This document shows positions 14,308 through 22,444 of a stretch of 26,937 nucleotides of DNA, piece after piece. The DNA comes from CAYGZQ01 sp964354375 [NCBI: uncultured Planctomycetota bacterium] (GTDB lineage: Bacteria > JAJVIF01 > JAPKYR01). Each line of letters opens with the position of its first letter. Positions within the stretch are counted from its first letter, which is position 1. A model generated the notes under the pieces. The model had not been told where the DNA came from, did no database searches, and saw nothing but the letters and a program-made list of their open reading frames with translations. The translations under genes were made by a program, and so were the position numbers. The stretch lies in contig CAYGZQ010000056.1 in assembly GCA_964354375.1 (NCBI GenBank), forward strand, positions 1 to 26,937, given 5' to 3'.

Positions 14308-14685
14308 CTACTTGCCCTTCTTTCTCTTTCCGGCCACCGTCTTCCTCGGACCCTTCCTGATCCTCGCGTTCGTCCGCGTCCGCTGACCCCTCACAGGAAG
14401 GCCGCGACGATGCCTCAGCCCCTGGTAGCATCCGATCTCCATCTTCCGCTTGATGTTCTCGACCACCTGCCGCCTCAGATCACCTTCGACCGTGTAGTTC
14501 CGCTCGATCTCTTCCCGGATCTTCACCGTCTCCTCTTCGGTCAGGTCCTGCGCTCGCTTGTCCGGGCTGACACCCGTTTTCGCCAGTATCTCGTGCGATC
14601 TCGTCAGCCCGATCCCGTAAATGTACGTCAGCGCAATTTCCACACGCTTGCGGCTGGGTATGTCTATTCCTGCGATTCGAGGCAC
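14308..14685 (-). CDS. rpsM: 30S ribosomal protein S13
   Basis: 30S head protein that contacts the P-site tRNA and forms bridges to L5 in the large subunit. Length 125 aa, normal. Seen: [20 protein letters not shown] at the N-terminus with the YGIG turn, [20 protein letters not shown], and a basic tail [14 protein letters not shown]. It follows rpmJ by 17 bases. In E. coli this is the first gene of the alpha operon; here it is internal. Confidence 0.98.
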   Translation of the reverse strand: MPRIAGIDIPSRKRVEIALTYIYGIGLTRSHEILAKTGVSPDKRAQDLTEEETVKIREEIERNYTVEGDLRRQVVENIKRKMEIGCYQGLRHRRGLPVRGQRTRTNARIRKGPRKTVAGKRKKGK

Positions 14686-14702
14686 TTAACTTCGCTCCTT
14701 CT

Positions 14703-14816
14703 TCACCCTTGCCTCTGCTTGTGGCGCGGGTTCTCGCAGATCACCATCACGCGTCCGTGACGCTTGATGATCTTGCACTTGATGCATATCTTCTTGACGC
14801 TCGCACGTACTTTCAT
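14703..14816 (-). CDS. rpmJ: 50S ribosomal protein L36 (zinc-binding type)
   Basis: The smallest large-subunit protein, 37 aa: begins [14 protein letters not shown] and ends NPRHKQRQG. The zinc ligands C11, C14, C27 and H32 are all present, so this is the C+ form. An ATG two codons upstream (14822) is also possible and lies four bases after AAGGA, whereas the canonical start lies ten bases after it; the family length favours the downstream ATG. It sits between infA and rpsM as in most bacteria. Confidence 0.95.
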   Translation of the reverse strand: MKVRASVKKICIKCKIIKRHGRVMVICENPRHKQRQG

Positions 14817-14837
14817 CTTCATCAGATCCTTTCGCCC

Positions 14838-15065
14838 TTATCTCAACCGCCAGACTATACGTCCGCGTTTGAGATCGTACGGGCTCAGCTCGACCTTCAC
14901 TCGATCTCCCAGCGCTATCCGGATGAAACTCATCCTGATCTTCCCCGATATGTGCGCCAGAACATCATGTTCCTCTTTCGCAAGTTTCACCCGAACCTTG
15001 AACATCCCGTTCGGAAGGGCCTCGATTACTTCGCCTTCGACCTCTATCGCATCTTCTTTCGGCAT
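14838..15065 (-). CDS. infA: translation initiation factor IF-1
   Basis: Binds the 30S A site during initiation and stimulates IF-2 and IF-3. A single S1/OB-fold protein of 75 aa: [20 protein letters not shown], then [15 protein letters not shown] and the closing [20 protein letters not shown]. The insertion [12 protein letters not shown] is slightly longer than the usual 'ENGHKVLAH' turn. It follows adk by 18 bases, with map, the usual gene between them, absent. Confidence 0.97.
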   Translation of the reverse strand: MPKEDAIEVEGEVIEALPNGMFKVRVKLAKEEHDVLAHISGKIRMSFIRIALGDRVKVELSPYDLKRGRIVWRLR

Positions 15066-15083
15066 ATCTTTTCCATGGAACGA

Positions 15084-15737
15084 TCAGTCCGCCATCAGGG
15101 CGGCCATGATCCGTTCCGCGCCTTCCTCAACCGGACCCTCCCCGCTCACTTTCACGATCAGCCCCTTCTTCCCGTAATAGTCCGCGATCGGCGCGGTCGA
15201 CTCCCGGTACACCCTGAACCTCGTCCTCACCGATTCCTCGTTATCGTCCGCACGCTGGATCAGACCGCTTCCACACTTGTCGCATATCCCGTCCTTCTTC
15301 GGCCTCATGTCCGTTACCAGGTTGTACACAGCCTTGCACTTCGGACAGATCCTCCGGTTGGTCAGCCTTCTGAGCAGCACTTCATCGGCAACTTCCAGGA
15401 AAATCACTCTCTCGACCGTCTCGCCGCCGTTCCGACCCATCCCGCTTAGAGCTCTCGCCTGCTCGAGCGATCGCGGAAATCCGTCCAGAAGCCATCCCTC
15501 CGAAACATCGTCTTTCTTCAGCCGGTCCGCGATCAACCTGATTATCAGCTCGTCCGGAACCAGCTCGCCCTTCTCGACATACGCCTTCGCTTCGAGACCC
15601 AGCGGAGTCCCGCTCTTGATGTTCTCCCGGATAATGCTGCCGGTGTCGACGTGCTTGATGCCGAGACGCTCGGCGATCACCGCGGCCTGGGTGCCCTTTC
15701 CGGCGCCCGGCGGTCCAAAGAGAAGAAGCCTTTTCAC
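15084..15737 (-). CDS. adk: adenylate kinase (zinc-lid type)
   Basis: Makes two ADP from ATP and AMP in the cytoplasm. From GTG at 15737 it is 217 aa. Seen: P-loop GPPGAGKGTQ (8-17), AMP-site DTGSIIRENI, LLDGFPRS with the conserved Arg, and a LID domain with zinc cysteines C131, C134, C152 and C155. I chose the GTG because the protein then starts MKRLLLFGPPG, as in the family. Upstream in-frame ATGs at 15818 and 15791 would add 27 or 18 unrelated residues, and the first lies within the predicted promoter. No clear Shine-Dalgarno site precedes the GTG; an A10 tract lies 14-23 bases upstream. Confidence 0.93.
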   Translation of the reverse strand: MKRLLLFGPPGAGKGTQAAVIAERLGIKHVDTGSIIRENIKSGTPLGLEAKAYVEKGELVPDELIIRLIADRLKKDDVSEGWLLDGFPRSLEQARALSGMGRNGGETVERVIFLEVADEVLLRRLTNRRICPKCKAVYNLVTDMRPKKDGICDKCGSGLIQRADDNEESVRTRFRVYRESTAPIADYYGKKGLIVKVSGEGPVEEGAERIMAALMAD

Positions 15738-15817
15738 GTAACGCGTCAATTTTTTTTTTCGTATCCCCGTGTCCTGAGACACCCGGGACATCGGGGCGCT
15801 CAATGCGCAAACGATCA

Positions 15818-15845
15818 ATTATACTATATTGCTCCCATTCCGCAA
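15818..15845 (-). promoter_or_regulatory. internal promoter in front of adk
   Basis: On the minus strand: TTGCGG (15840-15845), a 16-base spacer, then a perfect TATAAT (15818-15823). It lies in the only sizeable gap of the spc-type segment (15738-15863). The leader of about 75 bases includes a hairpin GTGTC-tcag-GACAC flanked by CCC and GGG (near 15764-15786) and an A10 tract. Confidence 0.65.
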
Positions 15846-15863
15846 CCCGCGCGGCCCAGGAGC

Positions 15864-17204
15864 CTATGTCAGCGCGCTCTCGTACTTCAGCATCGTGAGC
15901 CTGGCGTCCAGCTCCCTTACCGTATCCAGCGCCACGCCGACCATGATCAGAATACTCGTCCCTCCAATCAGGTTAAGCGTGCTCAGGTTGCTGAACCAGT
16001 AGAAATACAGAATACTCGGTATCACTGCCACCCCGGCCAGGTACAGCGCTCCCAGGAACGTCGTCCGCTCAAGTATCCGGCTGATATACGCCTCGGTCCT
16101 CGGACCCGGTCGCACCCCCTGGATGTAACCCCCGTTCTTTTTCAGGTTCTCAGCTATGTCCTTCGGGTTGAAGGTCACGGCCGTGTAGAAGTACGTGAAA
16201 ATGATCGTCAGGATCGCGTACGCCAAGTAGTAGGCCCAGCTATTCATGAACCACTGGGCGAAGATGTAATAAAATCCCTGGGCGAACGAGTTTGGGTTGT
16301 TCTGGAATACGCTCGCTATCGTGCTCGGAATCAGGAGGACCGATATCGCGAAGATGATCGGGATAACCCCGGCCATGTTGACCTTGAGAGGAAGGTAGTG
16401 CGTGTGGCTCTCGTAGAATCGTCTCCCCACCTGCCTTCTCGCGTAGTGGATCGGTATCCGCCGCTCCGCAAGATGCATGAAAGTGATGCACCAGATCATA
16501 CCCACCGACAACAGCGCGAAAAGGAATACGGTCTTCACGACCTCCGCCTCTTCTCCCTTGGTGTACGCCGTGCTCAGGTCCTGGAGAAACGTGAGGGGGA
16601 TTCTCGAGATGATGCCCGCGAAGATTATCAGGCTTATCCCGTTCCCCACGCCGTGCTCCGTTATCAGCTCCCCGATCCACATAAGAAGGAAAGTCCCCGC
16701 AGTCATCGTGGCGACTATCAGCGCCACGTTGAAGCCGTAGGCGAAACCGGTCAGGTCGCCGGAGATCACGCCGTATCCGCGGAACAGGGTCAGAAGCCCG
16801 GCCGCCTGGAATGCCGCCAGGACCACGGTGGACGTCCGGACGTACTGCTGGATCGCCTTCCGTCCCGACTCGCCCTCTTTCTGAAGCTCCTCGAGCTGCG
16901 GGATGATTACCACGAGCAGGTTGAAGATGATGCTCGCGTTGATGTAGGGCATTACTCCGAGCGCGAATATGCTGAACTGCTTCAGCGCGCCGCCGGAGAA
17001 TACGTCGAGAAGTGCGAACAGCGTGCTTCCGCCCGTGTCGCCCCCCTCAAAGAAACTGATCAGCTGCGCCGCGTTCGTGCCCGGCACAGGTATGTGGGCC
17101 CCAAAGACAAAAAGGAGAAACATGCCGAACACAAACAGTATGCGTCGGCGCAGGTCGGGTACCTGCATGGCATTAGCGAAAACGGTCAGTATCTTCTCGT
17201 TCAC
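15864..17204 (-). CDS. secY: preprotein translocase subunit SecY
   Basis: Channel subunit of the Sec translocon in the inner membrane; ten transmembrane segments are readable. Length 446 aa, normal. Seen: GAHIPVPGTN with the plug region after the first membrane helix, FALGVMPYINASIIFNLL, the signature GELITEHGVGNGISLIIFAG, KVNMAGVIPIIFA, GGYIQGVRPGPRTEAYI and the closing GTSILIMVGVALDTVRELDA. The GTG start overlaps the rplO stop (GTGA), with GAGGGA upstream, so it is coupled to L15. It shares the transcript with ribosomal genes, and a promoter downstream of its stop separates adk. Confidence 0.98.
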   Translation of the reverse strand: MNEKILTVFANAMQVPDLRRRILFVFGMFLLFVFGAHIPVPGTNAAQLISFFEGGDTGGSTLFALLDVFSGGALKQFSIFALGVMPYINASIIFNLLVVIIPQLEELQKEGESGRKAIQQYVRTSTVVLAAFQAAGLLTLFRGYGVISGDLTGFAYGFNVALIVATMTAGTFLLMWIGELITEHGVGNGISLIIFAGIISRIPLTFLQDLSTAYTKGEEAEVVKTVFLFALLSVGMIWCITFMHLAERRIPIHYARRQVGRRFYESHTHYLPLKVNMAGVIPIIFAISVLLIPSTIASVFQNNPNSFAQGFYYIFAQWFMNSWAYYLAYAILTIIFTYFYTAVTFNPKDIAENLKKNGGYIQGVRPGPRTEAYISRILERTTFLGALYLAGVAVIPSILYFYWFSNLSTLNLIGGTSILIMVGVALDTVRELDARLTMLKYESALT

Positions 17205-17680
17205 GCTTTCTTCCCTCGCTCAGCCTGCTGATTGATGATCTCCACACTCCCCCCGGCCGACTCCACTTTCTGAACCGCGCTCTTGCTCGCCGCATGCACC
17301 GCTATGGACAGCGGCCTCACTATTTCCCCCCGACCCAGGAGCTTCACGCGCGCCTCCCGCTTCCCCACTATCCCTTTCTCCCTCAGCAACGCCGGACTCA
17401 CCCGCGTGCCTTCCGGCAGCTCCAGCGCCGCAAGATCGTCCAGGTTCACTCCGAAGTACTCCACTCGAGTAGGGTTCCTGAATCCCCCGATCTTGGGTAT
17501 GCGACGATAGAGGGGCAACGCTCCGCCGGCGAACGGTCTGGGTTTGGCGCCGCCCGATCGCGACTTCTGACCGTTCCTTCCTCGCCCACTGTACCGACCC
17601 TGTCCGGCCGATTGACCGCGTCCGCGACGCCGTCTCTTTTTACTGGTCGCCGGATCCTTTGGCAACTCCGATAGTTTCAT
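17201..17680 (-). CDS. rplO: 50S ribosomal protein L15
   Basis: Late-assembly large-subunit protein. Length 159 aa, slightly above the usual 145-150. Seen: RRRGRGQSAGQGRYSGRGRNGQ-type N-terminal Gly/Arg region (residues about 17-40), FAGGALPLYRRIPKIGGF, and the C-terminal KVESAGGSVEIIN. It lies only 20 bases after rpsE, where rpmD (L30) is normally found, and overlaps secY by four bases. Confidence 0.98.
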   Translation of the reverse strand: MKLSELPKDPATSKKRRRRGRGQSAGQGRYSGRGRNGQKSRSGGAKPRPFAGGALPLYRRIPKIGGFRNPTRVEYFGVNLDDLAALELPEGTRVSPALLREKGIVGKREARVKLLGRGEIVRPLSIAVHAASKSAVQKVESAGGSVEIINQQAERGKKA

Positions 17681-17700
17681 CCTTCTAGCCTCTCAATCGT

Positions 17701-18309
17701 TCACAATTCGCCGCCGGCGCGCCTCCGGGCCACGACCTCTTTCAGCGATTTCAATTCCTTCAAAGCTTCAAACGCCGCCCGGGCGACATTGATTCGGTTG
17801 TTCGTCCTTCCGATGGCCTTGGTCAGAATGTTATGAATCCCGGCCACCTCGAGTATGCTCCGCACCGGGCCGCCCGCGATGACACCCGTGCCCTCGCTCG
17901 CGGGTTTCAGAAGCACAAGCGCGGCACCGTATTTCTTCTTCACCGAGTGCGGGATGGTTCCCTTCTCTATCGGCACAGTGATCATGTTCTTCTTGGCTTG
18001 ATCCTGCCCCTTCTTGATCGCCGTCAGCACATCCTTCGCCTTGCCGTACCCAAGCCCCACTTTCCCCTGGCCGTCCCCCATCGTCACCAGCGCAGTGAAC
18101 GAGAACCTGCGTCCGCCCTTCACGACCTTCGCCACGCGATTGATGTGGATCACCCGATCCAGAAGCTGTGCGGGCTCCGCGACTTCCTCGATTATCTCCT
18201 CTTCGATAACCTCGATGATCTCGTCGTTCTGACCGGGTGCGCGCTGCGCTGGGCTCTCGGACGCGCTCCTGAGTCCCTGTGGGTATCCGCCATGTTCTTT
18301 TTCAGCCAC
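17701..18309 (-). CDS. rpsE: 30S ribosomal protein S5 with acidic N-terminal extension
   Basis: 30S protein important for decoding accuracy and the mRNA entry helicase. Length 202 aa against a usual 160-175. The normal core begins near residue 48 ([20 protein letters not shown]) and includes [20 protein letters not shown] and the [17 protein letters not shown] segment. The extra 47 residues hold a very acidic stretch, [17 protein letters not shown] (29-45), and no ATG is found nearer the core. The variant GRTNNRIN replaces the common GSSNPIN. It follows rplR by 35 bases. The extension is probably flexible and solvent-exposed. Confidence 0.97.
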   Translation of the reverse strand: MAEKEHGGYPQGLRSASESPAQRAPGQNDEIIEVIEEEIIEEVAEPAQLLDRVIHINRVAKVVKGGRRFSFTALVTMGDGQGKVGLGYGKAKDVLTAIKKGQDQAKKNMITVPIEKGTIPHSVKKKYGAALVLLKPASEGTGVIAGGPVRSILEVAGIHNILTKAIGRTNNRINVARAAFEALKELKSLKEVVARRRAGGEL

Positions 18310-18344
18310 TTATTCGCTCCTGCTTCTTGACTCTATCGGGCGTT

Positions 18345-18704
18345 TCAGAACTCCAGGCCCTTCGCTCTCAGCGTTTCCGCAAACGCCTTTATCTTCCCGC
18401 GGTATCCAAACCCGCCGTGATCGAATACGATCGTCTTTATCCCGGCCTCGAGGGCTTTCTTCGCGAACAGCTCCCCCACGGCCTTCGCAGCACCGATGTT
18501 CCCGCCCTGACCCTTCAGGTCCGTCGTGAGACTGCATGCGGCCACCAGCGTGCGCCCCGATATGTCGTCGATCGCCTGCGCGTAGAAATGCTTCAGGCTC
18601 TTGAACACAGCCACCCTCGGGCGACCCGACGTTCCCAGGACTTTCTTCCTCAGCCGCCGATGCCTTTTCAGCCTCAGCGTTCGTTTCTTCTTCGCGTCCA
18701 TCAT
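18345..18704 (-). CDS. rplR: 50S ribosomal protein L18
   Basis: Binds 5S rRNA together with L5 in the central protuberance. From ATG at 18704 it is 119 aa, normal. Seen: KKRTLRLKRHRRLRKKVLGT, then RPRVAVFKSLKHFYAQAIDD, AAKAVGELFAKKALEAGI and FDHGGFGYRGKIKAFAE, ending in RAKGLEF. A GGTGA lies upstream of this start. An alternative GTG at 18731 overlaps the rplF stop (GTGA) and would add nine residues, MRRAPGEAD, not expected in the family; that overlap would couple it to L6, so it cannot be excluded. Confidence 0.95.
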   Translation of the reverse strand: MMDAKKKRTLRLKRHRRLRKKVLGTSGRPRVAVFKSLKHFYAQAIDDISGRTLVAACSLTTDLKGQGGNIGAAKAVGELFAKKALEAGIKTIVFDHGGFGYRGKIKAFAETLRAKGLEF

Positions 18705-18727
18705 GTCTGCTTCACCGGGTGCTCTTC

Positions 18728-19279
18728 TCACGCACCCTGTCCGACCGCTCCGGCCTTGCCGGCCTTGCGCCTCACAACTTCGCCCTCGTAACGGATTCCC
18801 TTGCCCTTGTAGGGCTCAGGCGGACGAGTGGCGCGGATGTCCGCCGCAAACTGACCCACGACCTGCTTGTCTATGCCCCATAACACGATCATTGTATTCT
18901 TTTCCACGCCCGCCTTGACCCCCTCAGGGATCGACAGCCGCTTCGAATCCGAGTACCCCACGTCCAGAACTATGTCCTTCCCGTCCACCGACGCCCGGTA
19001 GCCCACACCGACGAGCTCAAGCTTCCGCGTGAAGCCCTCGGTGACGCCCTCGATGATATTATTCACAAGCGAACGGTACAGCCCGTGAAACTTGCGATGC
19101 TCCTTCAGCCCGGTCGAGTTCCTGACATTCACTTTCCCATCCGCAATGTCAATCGATACGGTATTTCCCACTTCCAGACTGAGCGTTCCGTGACGCCCTT
19201 TGGCCTGGACTTTGCGCCCGTCCACCGTAACCGTGGTTCCACCGGGGATCGGGATAGCTCTGTTGCCGATACGAGACAT
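18728..19279 (-). CDS. rplF: 50S ribosomal protein L6
   Basis: Large-subunit protein near the sarcin-ricin loop and factor-binding site. Length 183 aa, normal, built of two similar halves. Seen: MSRIGNRAIPIPGGTTVTV at the start, LVNNIIEGVTEGFTRKLELVGVGYRA in two parts around the middle, and the C-terminal signature RPPEPYKGKGIRYEGEVVRR. It follows rpsH by 22 bases and precedes rplR. Confidence 0.98.
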   Translation of the reverse strand: MSRIGNRAIPIPGGTTVTVDGRKVQAKGRHGTLSLEVGNTVSIDIADGKVNVRNSTGLKEHRKFHGLYRSLVNNIIEGVTEGFTRKLELVGVGYRASVDGKDIVLDVGYSDSKRLSIPEGVKAGVEKNTMIVLWGIDKQVVGQFAADIRATRPPEPYKGKGIRYEGEVVRRKAGKAGAVGQGA

Positions 19280-19301
19280 GGCCTTCGATCTTTCGGGGCG
19301 C

Positions 19302-19700
19302 TTACCACACCGAACAGATCAGCTCACCTCCCAGCTTACGTTTCTGCGCTTCCCTGCCCGTCATCAGGCCCTTGGATGTGGACAGAATGCTCACCCCGAG
19401 ACCGTCAAACACGTAGGGTATGTCCTTGTAGCTGACATACCTTCGCCTGCCCGGAGCGCTCTCCCGCTTCATCCCCTTGAGGACGGGATCCTTCTCGCTC
19501 GCGTACTTCAGGTAGAAGCGCAGCATCTTCCGGTTGTTCACCAGGCGGATGTCGTACCCAAGGATGAAACCCTCCTGCTTCAGTACGTTCGCAATCGACT
19601 TTTTGAAGTTCGAATACGGAACGTCGCAGGTCTTCTTGTTGACCATTGTGGCATTGCGGAGCCTGGTCAGCATATCCGCGATCGGATCGGTCATGACCAT
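19302..19700 (-). CDS. rpsH: 30S ribosomal protein S8
   Basis: Binds helix 21 of 16S rRNA and helps 30S platform assembly; in E. coli it represses the spc operon. Length 132 aa, normal. Seen: TDPIADMLTRLRNATMVNK, KKSIANVLKQEGFI, and the C-terminal DGLGVSILSTSKGLMTGREA with the final GGELICSVW. The start at 19700 (MVMTDP) is preceded by GAGGAG at 12-base spacing. It lies 74 bases after rpsN, one of the wider gaps in the operon; I found no clear promoter or S8-type site there. Confidence 0.98.
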   Translation of the reverse strand: MVMTDPIADMLTRLRNATMVNKKTCDVPYSNFKKSIANVLKQEGFILGYDIRLVNNRKMLRFYLKYASEKDPVLKGMKRESAPGRRRYVSYKDIPYVFDGLGVSILSTSKGLMTGREAQKRKLGGELICSVW

Positions 19701-19774
19701 CGGTGATCTCTGCTCCTCTCGTTCCTTATACCGCTTTTTCCTAGCCGCATCATCGTTTGTCCTCTATGCCGCCT

Positions 19775-19960
19775 CTACCAGCTCGCCTTCCTCACGCCCG
19801 GTATGACGCCCTCGTGAGCAAGCTGGCGGAAGCAGATACGGCACAACCCGAATCGTCTGATGTATGCACGCGATCGCCCGCACAGACGGCACCGGTTCCG
19901 GTAACGTGTCGGGTGACCTTTTCTTCGTTCGTTCCGCGCTATCATGCTCTTCTTTGCCAT
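19775..19960 (-). CDS. rpsN: 30S ribosomal protein S14, zinc-binding type Z
   Basis: 30S head protein. The short 61-aa form: [20 protein letters not shown], then zinc cysteines C24, C27, C40 and C43 in CRLCG and CRICF, ending [11 protein letters not shown]. This is the ancestral C+ form as in Thermus and Bacillus, in the usual place between rplE and rpsH, rather than the longer, cysteine-free proteobacterial form. It is 13 bases after rplE. Confidence 0.98.
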   Translation of the reverse strand: MAKKSMIARNERRKGHPTRYRNRCRLCGRSRAYIRRFGLCRICFRQLAHEGVIPGVRKASW

Positions 19961-19973
19961 CTATCGCTTCCTC

Positions 19974-20624
19974 TTACCCTTTCCCGGCTTCCTCGCGACC
20001 CGCTTCTCTTCGAAACGGACATCCAAGCTCTCGCAGCAGCGCGGCTGCGTGCATGTCGTTCTTCGCCGTTGTTACGATCGATATGTCCATACCGCGTACG
20101 CGGTCGATCTCATCGTAGTCTATCTCCGGAAACACAAGCTGCTCTTTTATCCCGAACGTGAAATTCCCGGTCCCGTCGAAAGAGTTCATGTTCAGGCCCT
20201 GGAAGTCCCGAACTCTCGGCAGCGCTATGCTGAACAGCTTGTCCAGAAACTCGTACATCCTGTTCCCGCGAAGCGTCACCATCGTCCCGATAGGCATGCC
20301 CGTGCGTATCTTGTAGGCCGCCTGGGACGTTCTCGCTCGCGATATGACCGCTTTCTGGCCCGTGATGATCTGCAGATCGTACATCGCGGCCTCGAGGTGC
20401 TTTATGTCCCTCGCCGCTTCTCCAACACCCAGGTTGAGTACGATCTTCTCCAGTCGCGGAACCTGCCACCGATTGCCCCACCCGAACTCCTTCATCAGGG
20501 CAGGCACGATCTCCTCGCGGTAACGCTTCCACAGACGCGATTGCGGCGTCTTCAGCGGACGGGTCGCAGGCTTTTCCGCCTTCTTCCCGTCCCCCTTCTT
20601 CTTCTCCTTCGTCTTCTCAGCCAT
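19974..20624 (-). CDS. rplE: 50S ribosomal protein L5 with lysine-rich N-terminal extension
   Basis: Binds 5S rRNA in the central protuberance and bridges to S13. Length 216 aa against about 180 in most bacteria. The normal core starts near residue 29 ([19 protein letters not shown]) and shows [52 protein letters not shown] and the [13 protein letters not shown] end. The extra N-terminal 25-28 residues are nearly all Lys, Glu and Ala ([17 protein letters not shown]), and there is a short basic C-terminal tail. It follows rplX by 31 bases. Confidence 0.97.
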   Translation of the reverse strand: MAEKTKEKKKGDGKKAEKPATRPLKTPQSRLWKRYREEIVPALMKEFGWGNRWQVPRLEKIVLNLGVGEAARDIKHLEAAMYDLQIITGQKAVISRARTSQAAYKIRTGMPIGTMVTLRGNRMYEFLDKLFSIALPRVRDFQGLNMNSFDGTGNFTFGIKEQLVFPEIDYDEIDRVRGMDISIVTTAKNDMHAAALLRELGCPFRREAGREEAGKG

Positions 20625-20655
20625 GTCCTTCAGTCCTCATACCGGTACTGCTTTC

Positions 20656-21045
20656 TCACACCTGGTCCAGCTGCTCGCCGCACTTGCGGCACATCCTTAC
20701 GTGATAGCTGCGTGTCTTGCCCTGCGACGTCTTGTCGAGGGTCTTTTTCGCCGGGCGCACGTGCGCCTTGCAGTGAGGGCAGACAACGACCAGGTTGCTC
20801 GTATCGATCGGCGCAGGCATCTCGGTGATCCCACCGCCCCCGGTCTTCTGCTCCTTTCGGTGCTTCTTGACCAGGTTGATGCCCTCCACCATCGCGCGTT
20901 TCTTTATCGGATCCACCGACAGAACCCGCCCCTGGGCGCCACGGTCCTTGCCCGCAAGAACGTACACAGTGTCGTTCTTCTTTATCCGGAGCTTCGGAGT
21001 CGTCGGGGTCTCCTGGACCCTTTTTCTCTTGTTCGTCATAGCCAT
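20656..21045 (-). CDS. rplX: 50S ribosomal protein L24 with zinc ribbon
   Basis: Assembly-initiating 23S rRNA binder at the tunnel exit. Length 129 aa, above the usual 100-115. The KOW motif is seen in KKNDTVYVLAGKDRGAQGRV (22-41) with INLVKKHRK after it. The C-terminal part carries a four-cysteine zinc ribbon: C89 and C92 (VCPHC), C119 and C122 (CRKC), with about ten extra residues between the pairs. The start is MAMTNKRKR; the second Met is a possible alternative. It follows rplN by 22 bases. Confidence 0.96.
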   Translation of the reverse strand: MAMTNKRKRVQETPTTPKLRIKKNDTVYVLAGKDRGAQGRVLSVDPIKKRAMVEGINLVKKHRKEQKTGGGGITEMPAPIDTSNLVVVCPHCKAHVRPAKKTLDKTSQGKTRSYHVRMCRKCGEQLDQV

Positions 21046-21067
21046 CGCGCAATCGTTTCCTTTCAGC

Positions 21068-21439
21068 TCATAACACCTCGGGAGCCAAAGAGACGATCTT
21101 CATGAATTTCTTCTCCCTCAGCTCGCGTCCCACCGGACCGAACACTCGCGTCCCCACCGGGTTCTTCCCGTCCGCCCCCAGGATCACCGCAGCATTGTCG
21201 TCGAACCTTATGCGACTGCCGTCCGGACGACTCAGCTCCTTCAGGGTCCTGACCACAACAGCCTTGACCTTGCTGCCCTTCCGTACAGTCCCGTGCGGAA
21301 GCGCCTTCTTCACCGTCGCCACTATCACGTCGCCGATCCGCGCGTACCGACGTCCCGATCCGCCAAGCACCCTGATACACAGAATCTCCTTCGCGCCTGA
21401 ATTGTCGGCGACCTTCAAACGGCTCTGCTGCTGGATCAT
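21068..21439 (-). CDS. rplN: 50S ribosomal protein L14
   Basis: Large-subunit protein at the intersubunit face, forming a bridge to h14 of 16S rRNA. Length 123 aa, as in nearly all bacteria. Seen: [51 protein letters not shown], and [20 protein letters not shown] near the end. It follows rpsQ by 37 bases. No unusual feature. Confidence 0.98.
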   Translation of the reverse strand: MIQQQSRLKVADNSGAKEILCIRVLGGSGRRYARIGDVIVATVKKALPHGTVRKGSKVKAVVVRTLKELSRPDGSRIRFDDNAAVILGADGKNPVGTRVFGPVGRELREKKFMKIVSLAPEVL

Positions 21440-21476
21440 CTTCCATCGTCCTTTCTAAGCCCGGACCATTTCTCCG

Positions 21477-21755
21477 CTACTCGGCTTTCTCCAGTATCTT
21501 GATGAGTCGCCAACACTTGCGCTTCGACAGCGGACGCGTCTCCTCGATCATCACGAAATCCCCGACCCCGGCCGCGCCCTCACGATCATGCGCAAGATAT
21601 TTCTTCGTGCGAGTTACGATCTTCTCGTACAGCGGATGCCTCTTCTTGTTGTCCACCGCCACCACGATGGTCTTGTCCATCTTGTCCGAGACCACTCGAC
21701 CCTTAAGGGTCCTGCGTCGCGGTGCTTCCGTTGTCTTTTCCGTTCCGTCGCTCAT
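21477..21755 (-). CDS. rpsQ: 30S ribosomal protein S17
   Basis: Early 16S rRNA binder with an OB fold. Length 92 aa, about ten longer than E. coli S17 at the N-terminus ([19 protein letters not shown]). The core shows [38 protein letters not shown] and [20 protein letters not shown]. It follows rpmC by seven bases, as in the standard S10-operon order rplP-rpmC-rpsQ. Confidence 0.97.
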   Translation of the reverse strand: MSDGTEKTTEAPRRRTLKGRVVSDKMDKTIVVAVDNKKRHPLYEKIVTRTKKYLAHDREGAAGVGDFVMIEETRPLSKRKCWRLIKILEKAE

Positions 21756-21762
21756 AGCTCTC

Positions 21763-21972
21763 TCAGCCTATACTGAGGTTCCTCTCCTTCGCCACCGTCT
21801 TCAGCCTCGCTATCTCCGCCTTCACCTGCTTGAATCTCGCAGGCGATGAAAGCTGCGCAAGCGCCGACTGGAAACGCAGATTGAACAATTCCTTCATGAG
21901 CTCGTTGTAACGGTCCTTGAGCTCCGATTCTTTCAGGTTCCTTAAATCCTTCAGTTGATCCGTAGACTTCAT
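21763..21972 (-). CDS. rpmC: 50S ribosomal protein L29
   Basis: Small helical-hairpin protein at the tunnel exit, part of the docking area for trigger factor and SRP. Length 69 aa, normal. Seen: [20 protein letters not shown], then [18 protein letters not shown] and the second helix [15 protein letters not shown]. It follows rplP by 24 bases. Confidence 0.97.
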   Translation of the reverse strand: MKSTDQLKDLRNLKESELKDRYNELMKELFNLRFQSALAQLSSPARFKQVKAEIARLKTVAKERNLSIG

Positions 21973-21996
21973 ATTCTTGCTCCCCGTCCTTTCAGC

Positions 21997-22404
21997 CTAG
22001 ACTCTCTTCAGAAACTTGGTCTTCATTGGAAGCTTATGGCCGGCCAGACGGATCGCTTCCTTCGCCAGTTGCTCGGTTACCCCGCCGATCTCGAACATGA
22101 CCGTGCCCGCATTCACGACGGACACCCACAGCTCAGGATTACCCTTTCCTTTGCCCATGCGGGTCTCAGCGGGTTTCCTGGTCAGCGACAGGTGCGGGAA
22201 AATCCTGATCCACACCTTGCCGCCGCGCTTGATGTGGCGCGTCATCGCGATTCGGGCCGCCTCGATCTGCCTCGCCGTCACCCAACATCCCGCAAGCGCC
22301 TGCAGACCGTACTGCCCGAACGCCAGCTTGTTACCCTTCCGCGCGATCCCGTGAGGATATCGCCGGTGCATTTTCCTGTATTTCGTTCTCTTCGGTTGCA
22401 GCAT
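21997..22404 (-). CDS. rplP: 50S ribosomal protein L16
   Basis: Organises the A-site tRNA region of the large subunit. Length 135 aa, normal. Seen: [55 protein letters not shown] and [20 protein letters not shown]82 in that last motif matches the arginine that is hydroxylated in E. coli L16. It lies 40 bases after rpsC. Confidence 0.98.
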   Translation of the reverse strand: MLQPKRTKYRKMHRRYPHGIARKGNKLAFGQYGLQALAGCWVTARQIEAARIAMTRHIKRGGKVWIRIFPHLSLTRKPAETRMGKGKGNPELWVSVVNAGTVMFEIGGVTEQLAKEAIRLAGHKLPMKTKFLKRV

Positions 22405-22444
22405 CTTTCATGACCGCCGTTCAGTTCTTCTCGGACCCGCCCCC

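Noticed and set aside
15651-17231. 526-codon plus-strand frame opposite secY and the start of adk
   Set aside because: Antisense to SecY; the Arg/Glu/Tyr/His-rich translation is what complementing membrane-protein codons produces.
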